A stretch of 64,000 nt of DNA from Acidovorax sp. (GTDB taxonomy: Bacteria; Pseudomonadota; Gammaproteobacteria; Burkholderiales; Burkholderiaceae_C). The position numbers and the translations under genes are program-made. Under the pieces are notes generated by a model. It had not been told where the DNA came from, made no database searches, and saw nothing but the letters and a program-made list of their open reading frames with translations. The DNA lies in NCBI RefSeq assembly GCF_016783915.1, contig NZ_JADHVT010000001.1, forward strand, positions 1 through 64,000. The letters run 5' to 3'. How positions within the stretch are numbered: position 1 is the stretch's first letter; every line of letters starts with the position of its first letter. Below are positions 46,425-54,152 of this stretch, one piece after another.

Positions 46425-46573
46425 GCGCTGACAGTAGTGCGGTGGGGTCAGGAGGCAGCCGGAGCCGGCGCCCTCAGGCGAAACCTATAATTTGACCACA
46501 GAACCGCAGTCCTCCCCTTGAGCCAAGAGCCGCTGCCAAGCCCCGCAGCACCTAAGGCCCACCACTTCCTGCC

Positions 46574-46945
46574 ATGAAATTCCAGCCCGACCGCTCCAAC
46601 GCACAGACCATCAGCGGCTACGGCCCTGGCTGGATCGGCATCGACGCCGACAAAATCACCCACAGCGTCATCATTGGGTCGACGGGCCTGCGCCAGCCCT
46701 GGCCATGCACCCGCTTCGAGGATCTGACCCCGGAGCATTTTGCCCAGCTGGCCGGGCTGGAAACCGAACTGGTTATTTTTGGCAGCGGTCTGCGCAACCG
46801 TTTTCCCCCGCCCGCGTGGCTCGCGCCCCTGATCGAGCGGCGACTCGGGCTGGAGACCATGGACACCCAGGCAGCCTGCCGGACATACAACATCCTGGCC
46901 AGCGAAGGGCGCAACGTGGTCGCAGCCCTGATTCTGGAAGTCTGA
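46574..46945 (+). CDS. Mth938-like domain protein (DUF498)
   Basis: A 123-residue protein of the Mth938/NDUFAF3 family. NAQTISGYGPGWIGID starts the domain; LVIFGSGLRNRFP (near residue 68) and LETMDTQAACRTYNILASEGRNVVAALI at the C-terminus are the family marks. In mitochondria the homologue helps assemble complex I; the bacterial role is not known. It is divergent from alaA; TATAAT at 46486-46491 is a possible -10 without a clear -35. Confidence 0.9.
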   Translation: MKFQPDRSNAQTISGYGPGWIGIDADKITHSVIIGSTGLRQPWPCTRFEDLTPEHFAQLAGLETELVIFGSGLRNRFPPPAWLAPLIERRLGLETMDTQAACRTYNILASEGRNVVAALILEV

Positions 46946-47050
46946 ACGCGCGCCCACCTCCTGCCTGGAAGCCGGACGCACCGGGAATGCAACTTATGCA
47001 CAGCCTTGCCAAAGTGCCTGCCGCGCCATGCCGGACACACTGTCTTACAT

Positions 47051-47079
47051 TTGGCCGGGAACCGATTTCAGGGTAAAAT
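47051..47079 (+). promoter_or_regulatory. Candidate promoter of the peroxiredoxin gene
   Basis: TTGGCC (47051-47056), 17-base spacer, TAAAAT (47074-47079). It lies 91 bases upstream of the ATG at 47170 with no gene between. Confidence 0.55.
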
Positions 47080-47169
47080 CACGGGTTGCGGTCGGGGGCA
47101 CCACCAAGAGCAATAACACACCCACTCCCCCGGCTTACCAACGACTACATCCTGAGAGATTGAAGTGAT

Positions 47170-47655
47170 ATGGCGATCGTTGTCAACAAACCCCTCCCTG
47201 AATTTGAAGCCAACGCAACCGGTGGTATCAAGGTCTCCAACACCTCCCACCTTGGCCAAATTCTGGTTCTCTACTTCTATCCCAAGGACAACACGCCGGG
47301 CTGCACCACGGAGGCCATGCAGTTTCGCGACAAGTACAAGGATTTCGTAAAGGCGGGCGCCGCAGTGTTCGGCGTCTCGCGCGACAACATGAAGTCGCAC
47401 GACGACTTCAAGGAAAAGCTGGAACTGCCTTTCGAGCTGATCGCTGACACCGAAGAGAAGATGTGCCACATGTTCGGCGTGGTCAAGAACAAGATCATGT
47501 ACGGCAAGAAGGTCAAGGGCATTGAGCGCAGCACCTTCCTCATCGGTCCCGATGGCCTTCTGGTACAAGAGTGGCGCGGCCTCAAGGTGCCAGGCCATGT
47601 GGACGAAGTTCTCAAGACCGTCAAATCCCTTAAGGCCCTGAAAAAGGCCGCCTGA
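47170..47655 (+). CDS. bcp: Peroxiredoxin, Bcp/PrxQ family, lacking the usual resolving cysteine
   Basis: A 161-residue thiol peroxidase that reduces hydrogen peroxide and organic peroxides in the cytoplasm. The peroxidatic cysteine is in FYPKDNTPGCTTEAMQFRD (near residue 46). E. coli Bcp has a second cysteine five residues on (CTVQAC); here that position is Met. The only other cysteine is in EKMCHMFG, near residue 99. So it is either a 1-Cys enzyme or uses Cys99 or a partner thiol. The start follows GAGAGATTGAAGTGAT. Confidence 0.93.
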   Translation: MAIVVNKPLPEFEANATGGIKVSNTSHLGQILVLYFYPKDNTPGCTTEAMQFRDKYKDFVKAGAAVFGVSRDNMKSHDDFKEKLELPFELIADTEEKMCHMFGVVKNKIMYGKKVKGIERSTFLIGPDGLLVQEWRGLKVPGHVDEVLKTVKSLKALKKAA

Positions 47656-47814
47656 GCTGACGGCCTGATCACATAAGGGCAGTTGCACCCACTGCAATCC
47701 ATCCAAGGGCTCTGGGGCATCTACGCGACACACCGCCCGTTTTGCCCTGGCAAGACACACGGAGTGGGCATAATGGATCAATGCCCCTGGTTATTGCACC
47801 GTTAGCACCCACCC

Positions 47815-47846
47815 AAAAAGCCGCCTCGGCCTCCAGGCGGCTTTTT
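47815..47846. terminator. Bidirectional intrinsic terminator
   Basis: AAAAAGCCGCCT (47815-47826), an 8-base loop and AGGCGGCTTTTT (47835-47846): a perfect 12-base-pair stem with T-runs on both strands. It separates bcp from the phoH-like gene and stands 159 bases after the bcp stop. Confidence 0.85.
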
Positions 47847-47894
47847 GCTTTCTGACCCATCCGTCACTACTTTACCGACCGAGGCCCTGCCACC

Positions 47895-49655
47895 ATGCCC
47901 CTGCCCCCCGCCCCCAGCCGGCGCGCTGCACTCCTCGCGCCAGAAGCCTTTGAAGTCACGGCCCGCCCCCGCGTAGTAACCACCTCGGCCAACGAAGCCG
48001 TTGCTACACCCCAGCGCACCACTACGGCCCCAACCCGCGCCGGACGCAAGGCAGACAGCGTGGCCTCGTCGCTGGCAGCGCCCGAAACGGCCCCACTGGT
48101 TCAGATCGAGACCCGCGCCCGCACACCCGAACCCGCCGCTGCCCCTGTGGCACGCAGCACAGGCACGCGCAAGGCGCGCAGTACCAGTACCCCTGCTTCC
48201 GTCACCGTCAGCGCCGCGCCAGCCACCGCGCCCACCACACGCAGCCGCAAATCCGCATCGCAAGGCCCGACCAAGCTCTTTGTGCTGGACACCAACGTGC
48301 TCCTGCATGACCCGACCAGCCTGTTCCGCTTTGAAGAGCACGACATCTTCCTGCCGATGATCGTGCTGGAAGAACTGGACGGCCACAAGAAGGGCATGAC
48401 CGAAGTGGCCCGCAATGGCCGCCAGGCCAGCCGTACCCTGGATGCACTGGCTGCCGCCCAAGGCGCCGACATGGCCAAGGGCCTCAAGCTCGACTCCACC
48501 GGCCAGCGCGCTGCGGGTGGCCATCTGTTCTTCCAGACGGTGCCACTGGACTACAGCCTGCCGACCAGCCTGCCCCCGGGCAAGGCCGACAACCAGATCC
48601 TGGGTGTGGTCGAAGCCCTGCGCAAGCTGCACGCCCCGCGCGAGGTGGTGCTGGTGTCCAAGGACATCAACATGCGCGTCAAGGCGCGCGCCCTGGGCCT
48701 GAACGCCGAGGACTACCAGAACGACAAGACGCTGGAAGACGGCGACCTGCTGTACGCCGGTGTGCTGGCCCTGCCCCCCGACTTCTGGGCCAAGAGCGGC
48801 AAAAACGTGGAAAGCTGGCAAAGCGGCGCCCACACCTACTACCGCATTGGCGGCCCCATCGTGCCGCAGCTGATGATCAATCAGTTTGTGTACTTCGAGG
48901 CCCCCGGCGAGCCCAGCCTGTTTGCGCGCGTGAGCGAAATCCGCGAGAAAACAGCGGTGCTGCAGACGCTGAAGGACTACGGTTCTGCCAAGAACGCGGT
49001 ATGGGGCGTGACCACACGCAACCGCGAGCAGAACTACGCCATGAACCTGCTCATGGATCCCGAGATCGACTTCGTGACGCTGACCGGCACCGCTGGCACC
49101 GGCAAGACGCTGCTGGCCCTGGCTGCAGGCCTCACTCAGGTGCTGGACGACCGCCGCTACACCGAAATCATCATGACCCGCGCCACCGTGAGCGTGGGCG
49201 AGGACATCGGCTTCCTGCCCGGCACCGAGGAGGAAAAGATGGGCCCCTGGATGGGCGCGCTGGACGACAACCTGGAGTTCCTGGCCAAGGGCGACGGCGG
49301 GAATGCGGGCGAATGGGGCCGCGCAGCCACCAACGAGCTGATCCGCAGCCGCATCAAGATCAAGAGCATGAACTTCATGCGCGGGCGCACCTTCCTGAAC
49401 AAGTACGTCATCATCGACGAGGCGCAGAACCTGACGCCCAAGCAGATGAAGACGCTGATCACCCGCGCAGGCCCCGGCACCAAGATCATCTGCATGGGCA
49501 ACCTTGCACAGATCGACACGCCGTACCTCACCGAAGGTTCCTCGGGCCTGACCTATGCCGTGGACCGCTTCAAGGGCTGGCCGCACAGCGGTCACATCAC
49601 GCTGGCGCGTGGTGAACGCTCACGCCTGGCAGACTTTGCCAGCGAGGTGCTCTGA
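47895..49655 (+). CDS. PIN domain-PhoH ATPase fusion (PhoH2 type)
   Basis: A 586-residue protein with three parts. Residues 1-125 are Ala/Pro/Thr/Arg-rich and probably unstructured. Residues 128-260 are a PIN nuclease domain beginning LFVLDTNVLLHDPTS and with IVLEELDGHKKG, keeping acidic active-site positions. The C-terminal part, from about 375, is the PhoH ATPase with Walker A TGTAGTGKTLLALAAG (near 396), Walker B YVIIDEAQNLTPKQMK and GNLAQIDTPYL. Proteins of this type act as RNA helicase-nucleases in mycobacteria; a comparable role here is inference. The unrelated small gene at 49657 follows at once. Confidence 0.92.
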   Translation: MPLPPAPSRRAALLAPEAFEVTARPRVVTTSANEAVATPQRTTTAPTRAGRKADSVASSLAAPETAPLVQIETRARTPEPAAAPVARSTGTRKARSTSTPASVTVSAAPATAPTTRSRKSASQGPTKLFVLDTNVLLHDPTSLFRFEEHDIFLPMIVLEELDGHKKGMTEVARNGRQASRTLDALAAAQGADMAKGLKLDSTGQRAAGGHLFFQTVPLDYSLPTSLPPGKADNQILGVVEALRKLHAPREVVLVSKDINMRVKARALGLNAEDYQNDKTLEDGDLLYAGVLALPPDFWAKSGKNVESWQSGAHTYYRIGGPIVPQLMINQFVYFEAPGEPSLFARVSEIREKTAVLQTLKDYGSAKNAVWGVTTRNREQNYAMNLLMDPEIDFVTLTGTAGTGKTLLALAAGLTQVLDDRRYTEIIMTRATVSVGEDIGFLPGTEEEKMGPWMGALDDNLEFLAKGDGGNAGEWGRAATNELIRSRIKIKSMNFMRGRTFLNKYVIIDEAQNLTPKQMKTLITRAGPGTKIICMGNLAQIDTPYLTEGSSGLTYAVDRFKGWPHSGHITLARGERSRLADFASEVL

Positions 49656-49656
49656 G

Positions 49657-50043
49657 TTGGCTGCAGGCTGGGTTGCAGCACTGAAACTGGTGCCCTGGGG
49701 CGACGTCATCGAGGCGACGCCCCAGATCCTCCAGGCGGCCAAGAAGCTGCTGGGCACCACCCAAAAGGGGAATGCTGAAGCTGCTGCGGGTGCACTCAAA
49801 AGTGCTGGTGGCGAGCCCGCCATTCCCGTGGCCTTGCAACTGGAACATCTGCGCGAGCGGGTGGCACTGCTGGAGCTGGAGCAGCAAGAATCTGCCGTGC
49901 TGATCCAGTCGCTGGCCGAACAGAATGCCCAGGTGGTTCAGGCGGTGGAAGTGCTACGCCGACGCCAGCAACGGCTCACCATGGCGGTGAGCGTGCTGGC
50001 AGTGGCATGCACAGGTTTGCTGGTGTGGGTACTGATGAAATAG
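49657..50043 (+). CDS. Tail-anchored coiled-coil protein of unknown function
   Basis: A 128-residue protein if started at TTG 49657, one base after the PhoH stop. Residues 50-105 are predicted coiled coil (LEHLRERVALLELEQQE, then QSLAEQNAQVVQAVEVLRRRQQR). The last 20 residues form one hydrophobic helix (MAVSVLAVACTGLLVWVLM) ending in Lys, so it would be held in the inner membrane by its C-terminus. Start choice is uncertain: no ATG exists in the early part; GTG 49690 is an alternative. Tight spacing suggests translational coupling to the PIN-PhoH gene. Confidence 0.65.
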   Translation: MAAGWVAALKLVPWGDVIEATPQILQAAKKLLGTTQKGNAEAAAGALKSAGGEPAIPVALQLEHLRERVALLELEQQESAVLIQSLAEQNAQVVQAVEVLRRRQQRLTMAVSVLAVACTGLLVWVLMK

Positions 50044-50118
50044 TGCAATAGTGCGACCACGCATGCTGCGCGACTGAAACCACGGGCGCTGCCAGGCATA
50101 GCACCTGAACTCGTCCGC

Positions 50119-50174
50119 TATAAATTCAATAGCTGCTAGCGCATATAAAACCGGCGCTAGCAGCTATTTTTATT
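50119..50174. repeat. Dispersed palindromic repeat, copy 7 (best preserved, at the dnaB stop codon)
   Basis: AATAGCTGCTAGCGC (50128-50142) and GCGCTAGCAGCTATT (50154-50168) are perfect 15-base inverted arms around an 11-base AT-rich loop. It abuts the dnaB stop codon (TAA at 50175-50173, minus). In RNA this would fold as a strong hairpin with A/T flanks and may end transcription of dnaB and of the convergent tail-anchored gene. Confidence 0.85.
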
Positions 50175-51585
50175 AGAAATCGTCGCCTGAACCCATCGCC
50201 AGGTTCTCAAAGCGCGTCTGGTTCTTCTGGAAGAACAGCTTCACGGTGCCCGTGGGGCCGTTCCGCTGTTTGCCGATGATGACCTCGGCCACGTTGGGCT
50301 CCTTGGAGTCCTTGTTGTAGTAGTCGTCGCGGTAGATGAACATGATGATGTCCGCGTCCTGCTCGATGGCGCCCGATTCGCGCAGGTCGGACATCATGGG
50401 GCGCTTGTCGGTACGCTGCTCCACCGAGCGGTTGAGCTGAGACAGCGCGATCACCGGGCACTGCAGCTCCTTGGCCAGCATCTTCAAACCCCGGGAAATT
50501 TCGCCCAGCTCCGTCGCCCGGTTGTCCGATCCCGACGAACCCGAGCCGCTCATGAGTTGCAGGTAGTCCACCACGATCAGGCCCAGCTTGCCGCACTGGC
50601 GCGCCAGACGGCGCGCGTTGGCACGCAGCTCGCTGGGCGTGAGGCCCGGGGTTTCGTCGATGTGCAGCGACACCGTGCGCAGCTTCTCGATGGCTTCGGT
50701 CAGGCGTGGCCATTCATCGTCGGTGAGCTTGCCGGTGCGCAGGTTGCCCTGGTTCACCCGGCCGATCGAGCCCACGATACGCACCGCCAATTGAGCGGCG
50801 CCCATTTCCATCGAGAAGATGGCGACCGGCAAGCCCTCGTTGAGCGCTACGTGCTCGGCAATGTTCACCGCGAACGAGGTTTTGCCCATGGACGGACGCG
50901 CCGCCAGCACCACCATGTCGCCCGCCTGCAGGCCACTGGTCATGCGGTCCAGGTCGGCAAAACCGGTAGGCACGCCCGTGACGTCCACGGGGTTGTCCGC
51001 CATCTCCTGCACCCGGTCGAGCAGGTCGATCACTAGCGTGTCGAGCGACTGGAAGCCCTGTTTGGTGCGCGAGCCCTCTTCGCCAATGGCAAAGATCTTG
51101 GCCTCGGCCTCATCCAGGATGCGCTCCACCGTTTTGCCCTGGGGATTGAACGCATTGGTCGAAATTTCGTCACTGGCGGTGACCAGCTTGCGCAGGATGG
51201 CGCGCTCGCGAACGATTTCGGCATAGCGCCGGATGTTGCTGGCGCTGGGCACGTACTGCGCCAGATTGTTCAGGTAGGCCAGCCCTCCCATCTCCTGCGC
51301 CTTGCCCTGGTTTTGCAGGTGCTCGAACACCGTGATCACGTCGGCTGGCTTGCTGGCATTGATCAGCGCGCCAATGGCCGTGTAGATCATCTGGTGTTCA
51401 TGGCGGTAGAAATGACTCTCCACCAGCAGGTCGCCCACACGGTCCCAGGCATTGTTGTCCAGCAGCAGGCCGCCCAGCACGCTGGACTCCGCCTCGATGG
51501 AGTGCGGCGGCACACGCAGCTGGGCAATTTCACGGTCCGGTACGGGCGTGAAACCATCGTCAAGGGGGGGGAAAACGGCAGACAT
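50173..51585 (-). CDS. dnaB: Replicative DNA helicase DnaB
   Basis: A 470-residue hexameric helicase at the replication fork. The N-terminal domain has PPHSIEAESSVLGGLLLDN. The RecA-like domain has Walker A LAARPSMGKTSFAVNIAEH (near residue 210), Walker B LGLIVVDYLQLMSG and SRGLKMLAKELQCPVIALSQLNR. No intein is present. ATG at 51585 is chosen; an upstream in-frame start at 51624 lacks conserved sequence. It follows the rpsF-priB-rpsR-rplI operon after a terminator, the usual neighbourhood. Confidence 0.98.
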   Translation of the reverse strand: MSAVFPPLDDGFTPVPDREIAQLRVPPHSIEAESSVLGGLLLDNNAWDRVGDLLVESHFYRHEHQMIYTAIGALINASKPADVITVFEHLQNQGKAQEMGGLAYLNNLAQYVPSASNIRRYAEIVRERAILRKLVTASDEISTNAFNPQGKTVERILDEAEAKIFAIGEEGSRTKQGFQSLDTLVIDLLDRVQEMADNPVDVTGVPTGFADLDRMTSGLQAGDMVVLAARPSMGKTSFAVNIAEHVALNEGLPVAIFSMEMGAAQLAVRIVGSIGRVNQGNLRTGKLTDDEWPRLTEAIEKLRTVSLHIDETPGLTPSELRANARRLARQCGKLGLIVVDYLQLMSGSGSSGSDNRATELGEISRGLKMLAKELQCPVIALSQLNRSVEQRTDKRPMMSDLRESGAIEQDADIIMFIYRDDYYNKDSKEPNVAEVIIGKQRNGPTGTVKLFFQKNQTRFENLAMGSGDDF

Positions 51586-51707
51586 GGAATCCTCGGAGCG
51601 AACTTGGCATCCTAGCGCCCACAAGGCGCTGCGTCATGGCACAAGTCTGTGGATAAGGCGGGGGCAAGCAGTGGGCAACCGTGTACAAGCCAAGGTCACA
51701 CAAAGAC

Positions 51708-51732
51708 AAAAGCCGCCCGAAGGCGGCTTTTT
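51708..51732. terminator. Intrinsic terminator after rplI
   Basis: AAAAGCCGCC, loop CGAA, GGCGGCTTTT and further Ts: a 10-base-pair stem with T-runs on both strands, 20 bases after the rplI stop. It separates the ribosomal protein operon from dnaB. Confidence 0.9.
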
Positions 51733-51752
51733 CAAAAAGTCCTGACGGACGA

Positions 51753-52205
51753 TCAGGCGGTTTCGCCGTAGACCGATACGTTGACTTCCACGACCACATC
51801 GGTGTGCAGAGCCACGCTCACAGCGCTGTCGCTGACGACCTTGATCGGGCCGTTGGGCAGGCGGATTTGCGACTTGGCAACCTTGTAACCTTGCTTGTTC
51901 AGCTCTTCGGCGATGTCGTGGTTGGTCACGGAACCAAACAGACGACCGTCCACGCCAGCCTTTTGCGTCAGCTTGACGGTGGTACCGGCCAGCTTTTCGC
52001 CTTGGGCTTGGGCTTCTGCCAGCTTGGCAGCAGCGGCCTTTTCGAGTTCAGCGCGCTTGGCTTCGAACTCTGCCTTGGCAGCTTCGGTGGCGCGACGGGC
52101 GCGGCCAGCGGGGATCAGGAAGTTGCGGGCGTAGCCGTCTTTGACCTTGACGATTTCACCGAGGTTGCCGAGGTTCACAACCTTGTCGAGCAGGATGATT
52201 TGCAT
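51753..52205 (-). CDS. rplI: Ribosomal protein bL9
   Basis: A 150-residue large-subunit protein. The N-terminal domain has [32 protein letters not shown], followed by a long charged helix (residues 40-75) and the C-terminal RNA-binding domain with [14 protein letters not shown]. It is last in the rpsF-priB-rpsR-rplI operon, 12 bases after rpsR. Confidence 0.98.
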   Translation of the reverse strand: MQIILLDKVVNLGNLGEIVKVKDGYARNFLIPAGRARRATEAAKAEFEAKRAELEKAAAAKLAEAQAQGEKLAGTTVKLTQKAGVDGRLFGSVTNHDIAEELNKQGYKVAKSQIRLPNGPIKVVSDSAVSVALHTDVVVEVNVSVYGETA

Positions 52206-52217
52206 GGGTTGTGCTCC

Positions 52218-52499
52218 TTAGATCTTGTGCTGGTCGCTGTAAGGCACCAGTGCCAGGAAGCGTGCACGCTTGATGGCGGTGTTCAGCTGACGCTGGAAGA
52301 TGGCGCGCGTGCCAGTCAGGCGTGCGGGGATGATCTTGCCGTTTTCGGCGATGAAATCGCGCAGCGTATCGACATCCTTGTAGTCGATTTCTTCAACACC
52401 AGTCACCGTGAAGCGGCAAAAGCGCTTGCGCTTGAACAGCAGGGACTGGGTATTGCGCTTTGGGCGCTTGTCTTTGTTGAACTTCTTGAACGTGGCCAT
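52218..52499 (-). CDS. rpsR: Ribosomal protein bS18
   Basis: A 93-residue small-subunit protein that binds 16S rRNA with bS6. [26 protein letters not shown] and [34 protein letters not shown]-type sequence is typical. It carries a basic N-terminal extension ([12 protein letters not shown]). It follows priB by 17 bases. Confidence 0.98.
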   Translation of the reverse strand: MATFKKFNKDKRPKRNTQSLLFKRKRFCRFTVTGVEEIDYKDVDTLRDFIAENGKIIPARLTGTRAIFQRQLNTAIKRARFLALVPYSDQHKI

Positions 52500-52516
52500 T
52501 GCGGACCCCTTGAAAA

Positions 52517-52807
52517 TTAATTTTGTTGAATATCCTGGATGTGCAGCACTGCAGTCTTGCCATTGCGCGGTGTGGCCAGAAATCCATGAAAAGTCCAGAG
52601 ACTTCCGATGTTCTGCCTTGCCAGTCGCTCAGCCATCGCACCAAATGCAATGGCCTTCATGGCGGCCTTGACTTCGCGGGGGTGGCCTGCCTCGGTTTGC
52701 TGGGACTCGTGTTCGAGGCGCAGCGTGAGGGCAGACAGTCCGGCTGGCGTGTATCGCAGGGGCTCAGCCTCTGCGATACAGGCGGTCAAGACGACGCGGT
52801 TCTCCAC
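52517..52807 (-). CDS. priB: Primosomal replication protein PriB
   Basis: A 96-residue OB-fold protein that binds single-stranded DNA and helps PriA restart replication. [21 protein letters not shown] is the conserved start, with [11 protein letters not shown] and [11 protein letters not shown] later. Its place between rpsF and rpsR is the standard one in beta- and gammaproteobacteria. Confidence 0.93.
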   Translation of the reverse strand: MENRVVLTACIAEAEPLRYTPAGLSALTLRLEHESQQTEAGHPREVKAAMKAIAFGAMAERLARQNIGSLWTFHGFLATPRNGKTAVLHIQDIQQN

Positions 52808-52822
52808 TCCAAAGAGAAAGGA

Positions 52823-53200
52823 TCAGCGCTCGCCGGCCGCTGCGTATTCAGCTTGGCTGGCCTTGCGGGCTTCTTCGCGCTCGACGGTCTTCATCATGGA
52901 AGAAGGGCCGGTTTCAGCCTTCTTCTTTTGCACGGTCAGGTGGCGCAGCACGGCGTCGTTGAACTTGAAGGCATGTTCGAGTTCAGCCATCACAGCCTGG
53001 TCGGCTTCGATGTTCACGCACAGGTAGTGAGCCTTGGCCAGCTTGTTGATCAGGTACGCCAGTTGACGACGGCCCCAGTCTTCCACGCGGTGCACCTTGC
53101 CACCGCCAGCGGTGATCATGCCCTTGTAGCGCTCCAGCATCGCTGGAACTTGTTCGCTTTGATCCGGATGGATCAACAAAATGATTTCGTAATGACGCAT
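52823..53200 (-). CDS. rpsF: Ribosomal protein bS6
   Basis: A 125-residue small-subunit protein, first of its operon. [26 protein letters not shown] opens it, then [26 protein letters not shown] and the hydrophobic core of the fold. The C-terminal 25 residues are charged and probably unstructured. A TATAAT-type promoter lies about 65 bases upstream. Confidence 0.98.
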   Translation of the reverse strand: MRHYEIILLIHPDQSEQVPAMLERYKGMITAGGGKVHRVEDWGRRQLAYLINKLAKAHYLCVNIEADQAVMAELEHAFKFNDAVLRHLTVQKKKAETGPSSMMKTVEREEARKASQAEYAAAGER

Positions 53201-53265
53201 GCAGACTCCTTTTGGGTGAGACCACCCACCGCGTCTAGAAGTGGTGTGGCAAGGGAAAGCCTGCG

Positions 53266-53294
53266 ATTATAGCCCGACAGCTAGCGCTTGTACA
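53266..53294 (-). promoter_or_regulatory. Candidate promoter of the rpsF-priB-rpsR-rplI operon
   Basis: On the minus strand TGTACA (53294-53289), a 17-base spacer and a perfect TATAAT (53271-53266), 66 bases upstream of the rpsF ATG. Confidence 0.65.
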
Positions 53295-53441
53295 CTCCGG
53301 TTGCTCCAAACCGCATCGACTATGGCCGATCGCCTCTCAATCGGAGGCACGGCACTTGCAAAACCGGCAGCTGGGCCGACATGCGTTACAACAACGCGCG
53401 CCATACCGTGACCAACACAATGGCATATCCCTGGCGCAGAC

Positions 53442-53469
53442 CTTGATATAGCCGGGCGAGCCCCCAGAT
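53442..53469 (+). promoter_or_regulatory. Candidate sigma-32 promoter of grpE-dnaK-dnaJ
   Basis: CTTGATA (53442-53448), 13-base spacer, CCCCAGAT (53462-53469). It is close to the RpoH consensus and 40 bases upstream of the grpE ATG. A second, weaker candidate (CTTGCAA at 53355) lies further upstream. Confidence 0.6.
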
Positions 53470-53508
53470 ACCGCGCGTACCGTTTTTTTCACCTCTTCAG
53501 ATCCTGAC

Positions 53509-54060
53509 ATGTCAGACCAAAGCCAAACCACCCCCGCCCCGAGCGCCCCTGCCCCCGAAGAAGTCGAAGCCGCCATGGCTGCCCACGCCTCTGACGAGCT
53601 GGCACGCCTTCAGGGCGAACTGGCCGAGCTGAAAGCCAAAAGTGCCGATCTGGCCGACCAGTTCCTGCGCGCCAAGGCCGAGGCCGAGAACGCCCGCCGC
53701 CGCGCTGAAGAGGAAGTTTCCAAGGCCCGCAAGTTCGGCATCGAGAGTTTTGCAGAGAGCCTGCTGCCCGTGGCCGACAGCCTGGACGCCGCCCTGGCCA
53801 TCAAGGAAGCCACGCCCCAGCAGCTGCGCGAAGGCGCCGACGCCACGCTGCGCCAATTGACGTCCGCGCTGGAGCGCAACAAGGTGGTGGCCATCAACCC
53901 CGCCGCAGGTGCCAAGTTCGACCCCCACCAGCACCAGGCCATCAGCGTGGTGCCAGCCGAGCAAGAAGCCAACACGGTGGTGGCCGTACTGCAAAAGGGC
54001 TATGTGATCGCCGAGCGCGTGTTGCGCCCTGCCCTGGTCACCGTGACGGCGCCCAAGTAA
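53509..54060 (+). CDS. grpE: Nucleotide exchange factor GrpE
   Basis: A 183-residue homodimeric exchange factor for DnaK. After an acidic N-terminus, a long helix (residues 25-85) has [23 protein letters not shown], followed by [16 protein letters not shown] and the C-terminal beta domain with [16 protein letters not shown] and [18 protein letters not shown]. It is the first gene of a grpE-dnaK-dnaJ operon. Confidence 0.98.
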   Translation: MSDQSQTTPAPSAPAPEEVEAAMAAHASDELARLQGELAELKAKSADLADQFLRAKAEAENARRRAEEEVSKARKFGIESFAESLLPVADSLDAALAIKEATPQQLREGADATLRQLTSALERNKVVAINPAAGAKFDPHQHQAISVVPAEQEANTVVAVLQKGYVIAERVLRPALVTVTAPK

Positions 54061-54152
54061 GCCGCAAAAAAATCGAACCGGAAGACTTGAACCAAACCAA
54101 GTTATCCACAAGTTACTAGCCATCCAAACCATTCAAGCATTCGGAGAAAATC

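Larger units (their letters stand above)
53201..53508. other. Divergent intergenic region between rpsF and grpE
   Basis: A 308-base gap holding the rpsF promoter on the minus strand and a sigma-32-like promoter for grpE on the plus strand. AGCTAGCGCTTGTA at 53279-53292 resembles a fragment of the dispersed repeat but is too short to call. No small gene is supported. I looked for a CIRCE element (TTAGCACTC-N9-GAGTGCTAA) and did not see one. Confidence 0.6.

Noticed and set aside
47784-47858. A 24-codon frame running through the terminator upstream of the phoH-like gene
   Set aside because: It has no ribosome-binding site and its second half is simply the terminator hairpin being read as codons.
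47802-49595. Long minus-strand frame opposite the PIN-PhoH gene
   Set aside because: The plus-strand gene has PIN and PhoH motifs; the antisense product has none.
53279-53292. AGCTAGCGCTTGTA as a tenth repeat copy
   Set aside because: Only one short core is present without a partner arm or the TTTTGATAG flank; it overlaps the rpsF promoter -35 region and could be chance.
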